Shown here piece by piece: positions 52,300-60,711 of a stretch of DNA of 64,000 nt. Under the pieces are notes generated by a model. It was given only the letters and a program-made list of their open reading frames with translations, was not told where the DNA came from and did no database searches. The DNA is from Janthinobacterium lividum (lineage in GTDB: Bacteria > Pseudomonadota > Gammaproteobacteria > Burkholderiales > Burkholderiaceae_D): positions 124,001 to 188,000 of the forward strand of contig NZ_JAAOLY010000004.1 of assembly GCF_011601275.1 (NCBI RefSeq), given 5' to 3'. The translations under genes and the position numbers were made by a program. The first letter of the stretch is position 1. The number at the start of each line of letters is the position of its first letter.

Positions 52300-53679
52300 T
52301 CAATACCCCACGGCGTGGGCGGCGTCCGGCAGCGGCAGCGCCACGTCCGGGCCTTGTTGCAGCCATTTCTTGGCAAATACAAAGAAAGTGAGGAACAGCA
52401 CGATGTAAAACACGCAGAACATCAGCATGCTGCCGGCCACGGCGTGGGCCGCCACGTCGGAGACGGCGTCGCGCGTGCGTAGCAAGCCGTACACGACCCA
52501 GGGCTGGCGGCCCACTTCGCGCACGATCCAGCCGCACTCGACGGCGATGTAGGGCAGCGGTATCGTCAGCACCCAGGCCAGCAGCAGCTTTCGGTTGCGT
52601 ACGAACTCCTGCACCCGTCCGCCCGCCTTGCGCCAGGCCACGAAGGTCCAGAACGACAGCAGCACGAACCACATGCCGATGCCGGCCATGGCGCGAAACG
52701 CGTAGTACAGCAGCGGCAGCATGGGCGGCTGGTCTTCGCGGGCAATGTCGGCCAGGCCCGTGATCTTGCCCGTCGCGCTATGCGTGGCGATCACGCTGAG
52801 CATGCCGGGCACTTCGATGGACCAGTCATTCTTTTGTTCAAGCTGGTTGGGCCAGGCCAGCAGGGACCAGGCCGCGCCTTCGCCATCGCGGTTCGTGTGC
52901 CAGTGGCCTTCGATGGCCGCGCCCTTGGCGGGCTGGGTCTTGAAGACGTCGACGCCGCTCGAATCGCCGAGCCACACTTGCAACGGTGCGATGACCAGCA
53001 GCAGCATCAGCGCCAGCTTGAACGAGCGGGCGAAGAAGGCCGGTTCGCGGCGCTTGAACATATACCAGGCGGAAATGCCGGCGATGACGAACAAGCCCGT
53101 TTCCACTGCTGCCACCCACATGTGGCCCACGGCCCAGGCCATGTCGGGATTGAAGATGGCGGCCACGTAATCGGTGACAATGATCTTGCCGTCGACCACG
53201 CGTACGCCGGCCGGCGTCTGCATCCACGAATTGGCGACCATGATCCAGAACGAGGAAATGCTCGATCCCAGCGCTACCATGCCTGTGGCAAACAGGTGCA
53301 CGCCTTTCGGTACGCGGCCCCAGCCGAACATCATGACGCCGATGAAGCCCGCTTCCAGCATGAAGGCCATGGCGCCTTCGAAGCCGAGGATGTTGCCGAT
53401 GAACTGGCCCGAATGGTGCGAGAACGGCGCCCAGTTGGTGCCGAACTGGAATTCCAGGGGAATCCCGCTGACGACGCCGACGGCAAAGTTCAGCACCAGC
53501 AGCTTGCTCCAGAAGCGCGCGTGGCGGTAGTAGACGGGGGCGCTGGTGCGCAGCCACAGTGCCTCGACAACAAACAGGAACAGCGACAGACTGATCGTCA
53601 ATATGGGCCACAGGATATGGAAGATGGCCGTCATCGCAAATTGCGCGCGCGACAGGTCCAGGGTGTCGAAACCGAACAT
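52300..53679 (-). CDS. cydA: Cytochrome bd-type (CIO) oxidase subunit I
   Basis: 459 residues, about nine transmembrane helices, the haem-bearing subunit that oxidises ubiquinol and reduces O2. Haem ligand His21 (TAIFHILWP), the GRQPW motif and the EFQFGTNW and GFEGAMAFMLEAGF segments are present. The periplasmic Q loop is short (about residues 250-290), placing it with CioA-type oxidases of Pseudomonas and Burkholderiales. It gives respiration at low O2 or in the presence of cyanide or sulfide. Confidence 0.94.
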   Translation of the reverse strand: MFGFDTLDLSRAQFAMTAIFHILWPILTISLSLFLFVVEALWLRTSAPVYYRHARFWSKLLVLNFAVGVVSGIPLEFQFGTNWAPFSHHSGQFIGNILGFEGAMAFMLEAGFIGVMMFGWGRVPKGVHLFATGMVALGSSISSFWIMVANSWMQTPAGVRVVDGKIIVTDYVAAIFNPDMAWAVGHMWVAAVETGLFVIAGISAWYMFKRREPAFFARSFKLALMLLLVIAPLQVWLGDSSGVDVFKTQPAKGAAIEGHWHTNRDGEGAAWSLLAWPNQLEQKNDWSIEVPGMLSVIATHSATGKITGLADIAREDQPPMLPLLYYAFRAMAGIGMWFVLLSFWTFVAWRKAGGRVQEFVRNRKLLLAWVLTIPLPYIAVECGWIVREVGRQPWVVYGLLRTRDAVSDVAAHAVAGSMLMFCVFYIVLFLTFFVFAKKWLQQGPDVALPLPDAAHAVGY

Positions 53680-53692
53680 GGCGTTCTCCTGA

Positions 53693-56005
53693 TCAGCTGA
53701 GGGCTGCCGAAGGCGACAGCAGCACGGGGATGGATTTGAAGGTCGGCGTGCGCGAGCCTTCGCCCACGCTGTCGAGCGGCACCAGCGGATTGGTTTCCGG
53801 GTAGTAGGCGCCGATGCAGCCGCGCGGGATGTCGTACTCGACCAGCAGGAAGCGGTCGGCTCGGCGTGCTATGCCGTCATGCCAGACGCCGACCAGGTCG
53901 ACCCAGTCGCCGGCCGCAAAGCCCAGCATGGCCAGGTCGTCCTTGTTGATGAAGACGACGCGGCGCTGGCCGAATACGCCGCGGTAGCGGTCGTCCATGG
54001 CGTAGATCGTCGTGTTGTACTGGTCGTGCGAACGCGTGGTCATCAGCACCATCAGGCGCTCGCCATATTGCTGGCGCGCGCGGTGGATCGGGGTGTCCAG
54101 TTCGATGGCGTTGACGAGGAATTGCGCCTTGCCGCTGTCCGTTTTCCACACCCGCTCGCGCGAGGCGATTTTCAGGTGGAAACCGCCTGGCTTGGCTATG
54201 CGCAAGTTGTAGTCGAAAAAGTCGTCGAAGACTTGCTCGATGGAGTCGCGCAGCAGCGCATAGTTGCCGGAATAGCGCAGCCAGTCGATCTTCTCGCTGC
54301 CCACGGTCGCTTGCGCCATGCCGGCCACGATGGCGATTTCCGAACGCAGGTTGGGCGAGGCGGGCTGGTTCATGCCGAACGAGATATGCACCATGCTCAT
54401 CGAGTCTTCCACCGTCACGCCTTGCGCCACGCCCTGCTGCACGTCGATTTCCGTACGTCCCAGGGTAGGTAAAATCAGCGCATCCTTGCCGTGCACCAGA
54501 TGGCTGCGGTTGAGCTTGGTGGCGATATGCACGGTCAGGTCGCACGAACGCAGTGCATCCCAGGTGCGCGGCGTGTCCGGCGTGGCCATCGAGAAATTGC
54601 CACCGAGCGCGACAAACACTTTGACTTTTTTCTCCAGCATGGCCGCGATGGTGCCGACGGCGTCGTAGCCGTGGTGGCGCGGCGGCTCGAAGTTGAACAC
54701 CAGGCCCAGGCGGTCGAGGAATTCCTTGGTCGGCTGTTCCTCGATGCCCATGGTGCGGTCGCCCTGTACGTTCGAATGGCCGCGCACGGGACACAGGCCC
54801 GCGCCGCGCTTGCCGATATTGCCGCGCATCATCATCAAGTTCGACAGGATCTGCACGGTGGCCAGCGAATTCTTGTGCTGCGTCACGCCCATGCCCCAGG
54901 TGGCGATGACGGCCTTGCCCTTCACGTAGATCTGCGTGAGCTCTTCGATCTTGTCGCGTGCCACGCCCGATTCGGCCAGCAGCAAGTCCCAGCTTTCCGC
55001 GCGCAGGTCGGCCGCGAAGGCGTCGAAGCCCGTCGTGTGTTCGGCGATGAAATCGCAGTCGAGCACGCGCTCCTGGCCGTGGGCGACGGCCGCGTCATCG
55101 AGTTCGACGACGCGCTTGGCCATGGCCTTGATCAGCGCGAAGTCGCCGCCCAGGGTGGGACAGATGAACAGCGAGCAGATATTCGTGCTGCCGCCCGTCA
55201 GCATTTCCAGCGGATGCTGCGGGCTGGTGAAGCGTTCCAGGCCCCGTTCGTGCAGCGGGTTGATGGAAACGATGACGGCGCCGCGGCGCGACGCTTCGCG
55301 CAATTCGCCCAGCATGCGCGGGTGGTTGGTGGCCGGATTCTGGCCGAACAGCAGCAGGGTATCCGCATGCTCGAAGTCGTCGAGCAGCACCGTGCCCTTG
55401 CCGATGCCCACCGTTTCCGGCAAGCCGCGGCTGGTGGCTTCATGGCACAGGTTGGAGCAATCGGGAAAATTGTTGGTGCCGTAGGCGCGCACGAACAGTT
55501 GGTACAAAAAGGCCGCTTCGTTGCTGGCGCGGCCTGACGTGTAGAAGGCGGCCTGGTTCGGGTCGTCCAGCGCGTGCAGGTGGTGCGCCACGAGGGCGAA
55601 GGCGTCGTCCCAGGAAATGGCCTGGTATTTGTCGCTGGCGGCGTCGTACACCATGGGGTCCGTCAAGCGGCCATGTTGCTCCAGGTCATAGTCCGACTGC
55701 TCCATCAATTCCGTGACCGTGTGCTCCTGGAAAAACTCCGGACGCACGCGCTTGCTCGTCGATTCGGCGGCCACGGCCTTGACGCCGTTTTCGCAGAATT
55801 CAAACGTCGACGCGTGTTCGCGGTCGGGCCAGGCGCAGCCGGGACAGTCGAAACCGTCGGGCTGGTTTTGCTCGAACAGCGAACGGTAATTGCCCGCGCT
55901 GACTTTTTCCTTGAACAGATTGATGGCCACGTACTTGAGGGCACCCCAACCGGCCGCGGCATGGGTGTAGGGCGCAATGCGCGCGTCGGACTTTGGCTTG
56001 CTCAT
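53693..56005 (-). CDS. FdhF/YdeP-type molybdopterin oxidoreductase
   Basis: 770 residues from the ATG at 56005 (GGAG upstream). A bis-MGD enzyme of the formate dehydrogenase-alpha-like family to which YdeP belongs. Marks: an N-terminal FDCPGCAWPDREH cluster region with FCENG, YTSGRASNEAAFLYQLFVRA, FGQNPATNHPRMLGELREA and GAYYPETNPLVPLDS at the C-terminal molybdopterin-binding domain. No Tat signal, so cytoplasmic. Neighbours cydAB, fdhD and moaA support an oxidoreductase that needs FdhD-sulfurated cofactor. Whether formate is the true substrate cannot be read from the sequence. Confidence 0.9.
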   Translation of the reverse strand: MSKPKSDARIAPYTHAAAGWGALKYVAINLFKEKVSAGNYRSLFEQNQPDGFDCPGCAWPDREHASTFEFCENGVKAVAAESTSKRVRPEFFQEHTVTELMEQSDYDLEQHGRLTDPMVYDAASDKYQAISWDDAFALVAHHLHALDDPNQAAFYTSGRASNEAAFLYQLFVRAYGTNNFPDCSNLCHEATSRGLPETVGIGKGTVLLDDFEHADTLLLFGQNPATNHPRMLGELREASRRGAVIVSINPLHERGLERFTSPQHPLEMLTGGSTNICSLFICPTLGGDFALIKAMAKRVVELDDAAVAHGQERVLDCDFIAEHTTGFDAFAADLRAESWDLLLAESGVARDKIEELTQIYVKGKAVIATWGMGVTQHKNSLATVQILSNLMMMRGNIGKRGAGLCPVRGHSNVQGDRTMGIEEQPTKEFLDRLGLVFNFEPPRHHGYDAVGTIAAMLEKKVKVFVALGGNFSMATPDTPRTWDALRSCDLTVHIATKLNRSHLVHGKDALILPTLGRTEIDVQQGVAQGVTVEDSMSMVHISFGMNQPASPNLRSEIAIVAGMAQATVGSEKIDWLRYSGNYALLRDSIEQVFDDFFDYNLRIAKPGGFHLKIASRERVWKTDSGKAQFLVNAIELDTPIHRARQQYGERLMVLMTTRSHDQYNTTIYAMDDRYRGVFGQRRVVFINKDDLAMLGFAAGDWVDLVGVWHDGIARRADRFLLVEYDIPRGCIGAYYPETNPLVPLDSVGEGSRTPTFKSIPVLLSPSAALS

Positions 56006-56170
56006 GATGACTCTCCTGGTGATGTGCGATGGGACAATCACATGGTAGGGGCGGCGGACTGCCCCGTAGGCGCACAGTTCCGGCTAAAAAAACAGAGTAC
56101 AGATGGCAGGATGACGATGCCGGTCGCGCCGGCGCCGGCCGTGATTTATGATGTGGACAAGGAGAAGAAC

Positions 56171-56452
56171 ATGCACAAGGAAGACAAGGAAGTGGGAATC
56201 GACGCGGCGCTGATCGCGCTGCTGGCGCTGCTGTGGGAAGCACGACAGGAGGCGCCGGAGAAACCGTGGTCGCTGGCCAAGCTGGCCAAGCGGGCGGAAG
56301 TACAGATGAGCACCTTGCTGCGCCAGCTCAATGCGCTGTCCAGCGCGGGACTGGTGACAGTGGCCACGTCGGAGAGCGGCGGCGGCAGCGCTTCGCTGAG
56401 TACGGCGGGCGCCGAGCTGTGCGCCAGCGTGTTCGCGCCGCCAGGAGAGTAA
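56171..56452 (+). CDS. Small winged-HTH regulator divergent from the oxidoreductase
   Basis: 93 residues from the ATG at 56171 (AAGGAGAAG upstream). The body WSLAKLAKRAEVQMSTLLRQ, LNALSSAGLVTVATSES is a MarR/ArsR-like winged helix with the recognition helix in STLLRQLNAL. It is transcribed divergently from the molybdoenzyme/cyd operon with a 165-bp spacer and is the likely local regulator. The longer frame starting at 55574 is an antisense artefact. Confidence 0.82.
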   Translation: MHKEDKEVGIDAALIALLALLWEARQEAPEKPWSLAKLAKRAEVQMSTLLRQLNALSSAGLVTVATSESGGGSASLSTAGAELCASVFAPPGE

Positions 56453-56555
56453 AGCCGAATCTGTACTCTATCGCCTGGCGCCGGACTGTACCTCCTTGAG
56501 TGCCTGCTTTCGTCCTATGCTACATCCAGACGAACGCACATCAAGGGGAAGCACA

Positions 56556-57623
56556 ATGAACACCATCAGGTATCCGCAGCCAGACCATAGTGAACCGTGC
56601 GTGGACATGCTGGGCCGCCCCCTGACGGACTTGCGCATTTCAGTCATCGACCAGTGCAACTTCCGCTGCACCTATTGCATGCCGGCCGAGCTGTACCCGA
56701 GCGATTATCCGTTTCTTCCCTCCAGCGAGCGCCTGTCCTTCGAGCAGATCGAGACGATGGCGCGCGCCTTCGTGCGCCTCGGCGTGGATAAAATCCGCAT
56801 CACGGGCGGCGAGCCGCTGCTGCGCAAGAACCTGGAGCAGCTGATCGAGACGCTGGCGCGGCTCACCACGCCGGACGGGCGCGCCGTGAGCATCGCGCTG
56901 ACGACGAATGGCAGCTTGCTGGCAGCCAAGGCGCGCTCGCTGAAGGACGCGGGCCTGGACCGGGTCACGGTCAGCCTCGACAGTCTCGACAACGGCATTT
57001 TCCAGCGCATGAATGGCGTCGACTTTCCCGTCGAGAAAGTGCTGCACGGGATTGAGGTAGCGCAAGCCGTGGGCTTGAACCCCGTGAAGGTCAACATGGT
57101 CGTGCAGAAAGGTGTCAACGACAGCCAGATCGTGCCGCTGGCGCGCCGCTTCCGCCATACGGGCGTGATCCTGCGCCTGATCGAATTCATGGACGTGGGC
57201 GGCATCGGCGCCTGGTCGCGCACGCATGTCGTCACCTCCGAGGCGGCGCGCGCGCTGATCGCCGCCGAATTTCCCCTCGTGCCGCTGGCCGAAGGCAAGC
57301 CTGTCTTGCACGAGACGGCCAGCCGCTATCGTTATCTTGATGGCGGTGGTGAAGTGGGTTTCATTTCCAGCGTGTCGCAGCCGTTCTGCGGCGACTGCAG
57401 CAGGGTGCGCGTGTCGTCGGACGGCAAGCTGTTTACCTGCCTGTTCGCTCACGAGGGCCTCGACCTGCGGCCCCAGCTGGACTCGGCGCAAGGCCTGGAA
57501 GCCCTGCTGCGCCAGCACTGGCAGCGCCGTGGCGACCGTTACTCGGAAGTGCGCGGCGCACTGGCCCAGCTTGGCGGGCGCAAGCAATATCCCACCGTGC
57601 GCATGTCGCTGGTCGGCGGGTGA
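56556..57623 (+). CDS. moaA: GTP 3',8-cyclase MoaA
   Basis: 355 residues from the ATG at 56556 (AGGGGAAG upstream). Radical SAM enzyme for the first step of molybdenum cofactor synthesis: N-terminal cluster C34-x3-C38-x2-C41 (CNFRCTYC), TGGEPLLRKNL, C-terminal cluster CGDCSRVRVSSDGKLFTC and the essential C-terminal Gly-Gly. Located beside the molybdopterin enzyme operon, whose cofactor it helps make. No moaC or other moa gene in the window. Confidence 0.95.
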   Translation: MNTIRYPQPDHSEPCVDMLGRPLTDLRISVIDQCNFRCTYCMPAELYPSDYPFLPSSERLSFEQIETMARAFVRLGVDKIRITGGEPLLRKNLEQLIETLARLTTPDGRAVSIALTTNGSLLAAKARSLKDAGLDRVTVSLDSLDNGIFQRMNGVDFPVEKVLHGIEVAQAVGLNPVKVNMVVQKGVNDSQIVPLARRFRHTGVILRLIEFMDVGGIGAWSRTHVVTSEAARALIAAEFPLVPLAEGKPVLHETASRYRYLDGGGEVGFISSVSQPFCGDCSRVRVSSDGKLFTCLFAHEGLDLRPQLDSAQGLEALLRQHWQRRGDRYSEVRGALAQLGGRKQYPTVRMSLVGG

Positions 57624-57628
57624 GCGGT

Positions 57629-59050
57629 CTAGAGAAATTCGGTGATGAGTTTGCCGAGGAGGATAACGGCTTGCTCCACTTCCACGCTCCACGGATAACT
57701 GTAGTTGAGGCGGATGCAATGCCTGTAGGCCTGGCTGACGGAAAACATGCGCCCCGGACCCACCGTGATCTTGCATTCCAGCGCGCGCCGGTACAGCTCC
57801 ATGGAGTCTATGTCGCCGGGCAATTCCACCCACAGCACGTAGCCGCCCTGCGGGTGCGAGATTTTTGTGCCCGCAGGGAAGAAACGCAGCACGGCGGCGG
57901 CCATGATGCGCGCCTGCTGGGCATAGGCCTTGCGGGTGCGGCGCAGATGCTGTTCGTAGCCATCGTTTTGCAGGTATTCGGCAATCGCCAGCTGCGGAAA
58001 CGAGGATGTGGCCAGGGTGTTGAGGAATTTGAGTTCCTCCACCTTGCCCCGGTAGCGCCCGGCCAGGGTCCAGCCCACGCGCTGCGCGGAACTGAGACTC
58101 TTGGAAAACGAGGAGCAGTGCAGCACCATGCCCTCGCGGTCGTAGGACTTGAGCGACGATGGATGGGCGTCGCCATAATACAGTTCGTTGTAGACGCCGT
58201 TTTCGATGGCGGGCACGTCGTGCTGCTCCAGCAGCTGGACCAGGGCCCGCTTGCGCTGGTCGGACATCTGGAAGCCCAGCGGATTCTGGAAGTTCGGCAT
58301 CACCATGACGGCGGCGATCGGTTGCCTGGCCATGATGTCGGCCAGCGCTTCGATGCTGATGCCGTCGTACGGATCGGTGGACACTTCCACCACCTTCATG
58401 CCCAGCCGTTCGACAGCCATCAGCATGGCATAGAAGGTGGGCGATTCGACGGCGATGGTGTCGCCCGGCTTGGCCACGGCTTGCAGGCACAGATTGATGG
58501 CTTCCGTGGCGCCCACGGTGACGATGATTTCATCGGGATCGACGGCCAGGCCGTTTTCCATGTGGCGGCGGGCGATTTCGCGGATCAGTTGCGGATTGCC
58601 CGGCGGCAGGTCGTCCGTCACGTTCCACGCGCGGTTGCGGCGCGCCACGGCACCCGCATACTGGTTGATGCGTTCCCAGGGAAACAGCGACGGATCGGGG
58701 TAGGGCGAGCCCAGCGGGATGGCGTCGTGCAAGCCGATCGAGCGCAAGGTCGACAGCACCAGGCGGCTGACGTGCACTTCCGCAGGCACGGGGCTGGGCT
58801 GGGAGGCCTGCATGCACAGGTCTGCGGTCTGCGCATCGCCGGCGCGGGCGCGCACGAAGTAGCCGGACTGGGGCCGGCTTTCGATCACGCCCATGCTTTC
58901 CAGTTTGACGTAGGCGCGCAGCACCGTGGTGATGCTCAGCTTGTGCTGCTGGCTGGTCTGGCGCACGGAGGGTATCCGTTCGCCGGGCAGGAGCACGCCC
59001 TTGGCCACCAGTTGCTCGATGTCGCCGACGAGCTTTTCATACAGTTTCAT
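57629..59050 (-). CDS. MocR-type regulator (GntR HTH plus aminotransferase fold)
   Basis: 473 residues. An N-terminal GntR winged HTH (LLPGERIPSVRQTSQQHKLS, ITTVLRAYVKLESMGVIESR) is fused to a fold-type I PLP aminotransferase domain (NFQNPLGFQMSDQRKRALVQ; PLP-Lys in SFSKSLSSAQRVGW). MocR/PdxR-like proteins regulate vitamin B6, GABA or amino-acid genes. Its target is not obvious; it converges on moaA with only 5 bp between the stops and is divergent from the DyP gene, a possible target. Confidence 0.92.
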   Translation of the reverse strand: MKLYEKLVGDIEQLVAKGVLLPGERIPSVRQTSQQHKLSITTVLRAYVKLESMGVIESRPQSGYFVRARAGDAQTADLCMQASQPSPVPAEVHVSRLVLSTLRSIGLHDAIPLGSPYPDPSLFPWERINQYAGAVARRNRAWNVTDDLPPGNPQLIREIARRHMENGLAVDPDEIIVTVGATEAINLCLQAVAKPGDTIAVESPTFYAMLMAVERLGMKVVEVSTDPYDGISIEALADIMARQPIAAVMVMPNFQNPLGFQMSDQRKRALVQLLEQHDVPAIENGVYNELYYGDAHPSSLKSYDREGMVLHCSSFSKSLSSAQRVGWTLAGRYRGKVEELKFLNTLATSSFPQLAIAEYLQNDGYEQHLRRTRKAYAQQARIMAAAVLRFFPAGTKISHPQGGYVLWVELPGDIDSMELYRRALECKITVGPGRMFSVSQAYRHCIRLNYSYPWSVEVEQAVILLGKLITEFL

Positions 59051-59210
59051 GCAATGGTATCCATTCTTTGATTCTTGCTCTACGTCATTGCATTATCGTC
59101 CAATTCATGACTACCTATAGTTACAGTTATCGCATGTTGTCTAAATGAAACTGCTCTCCGGTACTTCTGGTTTAAGATCCACCTTGAAAACGAAAAAAGG
59201 AACATTGGTC

Positions 59211-60173
59211 ATGGCAATTCCACAAAGCATGCTGTCTGTCGTCGCGCGCGACGAAGTGCATTTGCAGTTCAATGTGAAGGCCGGCGTCGATATGCGGCAA
59301 TTGTTCAAGCTGCTGGGCAAGCTGTGGGAGTCCGAAGTCACGGGCATCCTCGACCCCACCTTGAACCGCCACCATCAGTTGACGGGCGGCACGGCCAATG
59401 TGGTGCTGGGATTCAAGCCCGAGCTGTGGCGCGCCGCTTGCCCCGGCTGCGTGCCGGACAACATGGCCTCGTTCACGCAGGATCTGGTGGGCGCCAACGG
59501 CAAGACGGCGCCGGCCACCCAGCACGATTTCTGGGTCTGGATCACGCAGTCGAACGCGGCTACCTTATATGACAGCATGCGCACGACGCTCACCTTGCTG
59601 AGCCCGTTCGCCGAGCTGGCCAGCGAGCAGGTATGTTTTCCGTATCACAATAACGTGACCTTCGACGGCTTTGCCGACGGCGTCGCCAACCCGAATCCGT
59701 TCCGCGCCAATGGCGTGGCCATCATTCCGGACGGCGAGGCGGGCGCGGGCGGCTCGACCGTGCTGCTGCAGAAATGGCGCATGGACGTCGAGCGCCTGCG
59801 CGCCTTGCCCGTGCACGCGGCCGAGCAGGTATGGGGCCGTACCAAGGCCGGCAGCCATGAATTGGCGCCGCTGCCCGTCGATTCCCACGTGGGTCGTAAC
59901 CAATTCATCCGTGATGGCGAGGAAGTCGACATCGTGCGCCGCAATGCCAATTACGCCAGTGCCGGCGAGGCGGGCGTCATGTTTGTCGGTTTCTGCAAGG
60001 ACATCACGGTGACCATGGGCATGCTGCGGCAAATGTACGGCGTAGGCTATGATGGCGTCACCAAGACGGACAGGCTGCTGGATTTTTCCACGGCGCTGTC
60101 GTCGGCGATCTATTTCGTGCCCGGCATCGATGCCTTGCTGGCCGTGGGCATTTCGCCGGCGGATCCCGGCTAA
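59211..60173 (+). CDS. DyP-type haem peroxidase
   Basis: 320 residues from the ATG at 59211 (AAAAAAGGAAC upstream). Dye-decolourising peroxidase: catalytic Asp156 in the GFADGVANP motif, LVGANGKTAPATQHDFWVWI before it, and SHVGRNQFIRDGEEVDIVRR with the distal Arg/proximal region. No signal peptide, so the protein is cytoplasmic. It oxidises bulky substrates with H2O2. The MocR gene is divergent from it with a 160-bp spacer. Confidence 0.9.
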   Translation: MAIPQSMLSVVARDEVHLQFNVKAGVDMRQLFKLLGKLWESEVTGILDPTLNRHHQLTGGTANVVLGFKPELWRAACPGCVPDNMASFTQDLVGANGKTAPATQHDFWVWITQSNAATLYDSMRTTLTLLSPFAELASEQVCFPYHNNVTFDGFADGVANPNPFRANGVAIIPDGEAGAGGSTVLLQKWRMDVERLRALPVHAAEQVWGRTKAGSHELAPLPVDSHVGRNQFIRDGEEVDIVRRNANYASAGEAGVMFVGFCKDITVTMGMLRQMYGVGYDGVTKTDRLLDFSTALSSAIYFVPGIDALLAVGISPADPG

Positions 60174-60219
60174 GGGCCGCGCCAGCGGTTCCGTTTTTTA
60201 CTTTTACTAGGAGTTTTCC

Positions 60220-60603
60220 ATGCGTATTCGTCCCGCCACCTTGCTGTCCGCCCTGATCTTCGGCAGCGTCGTCTTCAGCGCTTCCGCTTCCGCCGTCGGT
60301 CTGGGTTTCCTGGCCGATACGCCGATGGCTTACCTGAACAAGAACGACAAGCCCGTCTTCGTCAAGGCCGTCACTGACGTGCTCAATGACAAGAAGGATG
60401 GCGAAGCCGTGCAATGGAGCAATGAAGGCTTGCGCAATTCCGTACGCATCGCCGCTGAAATCACGGCCAGCGACACGGAAAAGACGGATGCGCAAACGTG
60501 CCGCAAAGTGCAGGTAGCCTTGAGCGCCAAGGGCCAGGAACAGACCCTCAAGCTGAAGGTCTGCAAGGCCGGCACGGCCGCGTGGAAAGTGGCAAAGAGC
60601 TGA
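60220..60603 (+). CDS. Exported protein, surface-antigen-like
   Basis: 127 residues with a clear signal peptide (LLSALIFGSVVFSASASA-VG). The mature part shows the RT0821/Lpp0805-like pattern of small surface proteins: QWSNEGLRNSVRIAAEI, CRKVQVALSAKGQEQTLKLK, VCKAGTAAWKVAK, with two conserved Cys. Likely periplasmic or outer-membrane associated. It follows DyP by 46 bp and may be in the same transcript. Confidence 0.7.
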   Translation: MRIRPATLLSALIFGSVVFSASASAVGLGFLADTPMAYLNKNDKPVFVKAVTDVLNDKKDGEAVQWSNEGLRNSVRIAAEITASDTEKTDAQTCRKVQVALSAKGQEQTLKLKVCKAGTAAWKVAKS

Positions 60604-60618
60604 TCGTCCGTGCATTTC

Positions 60619-60643
60619 CCTTGCCGGTTCCGCACCGGCAAGG
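60619..60643 (+). terminator. Hairpin downstream of the exported protein gene
   Basis: A 9-bp stem CCTTGCCGG/CCGGCAAGG with a 7-nt loop; only a weak T-rich tail follows (60652-60655), so termination may be partial. Confidence 0.5.
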
Positions 60644-60711
60644 TGCGACTTTCTCATAAGTAAGTGTTGCAGCGGTTAGAATCACGCTTTACCCTCACTT
60701 TTCTCACCTGC

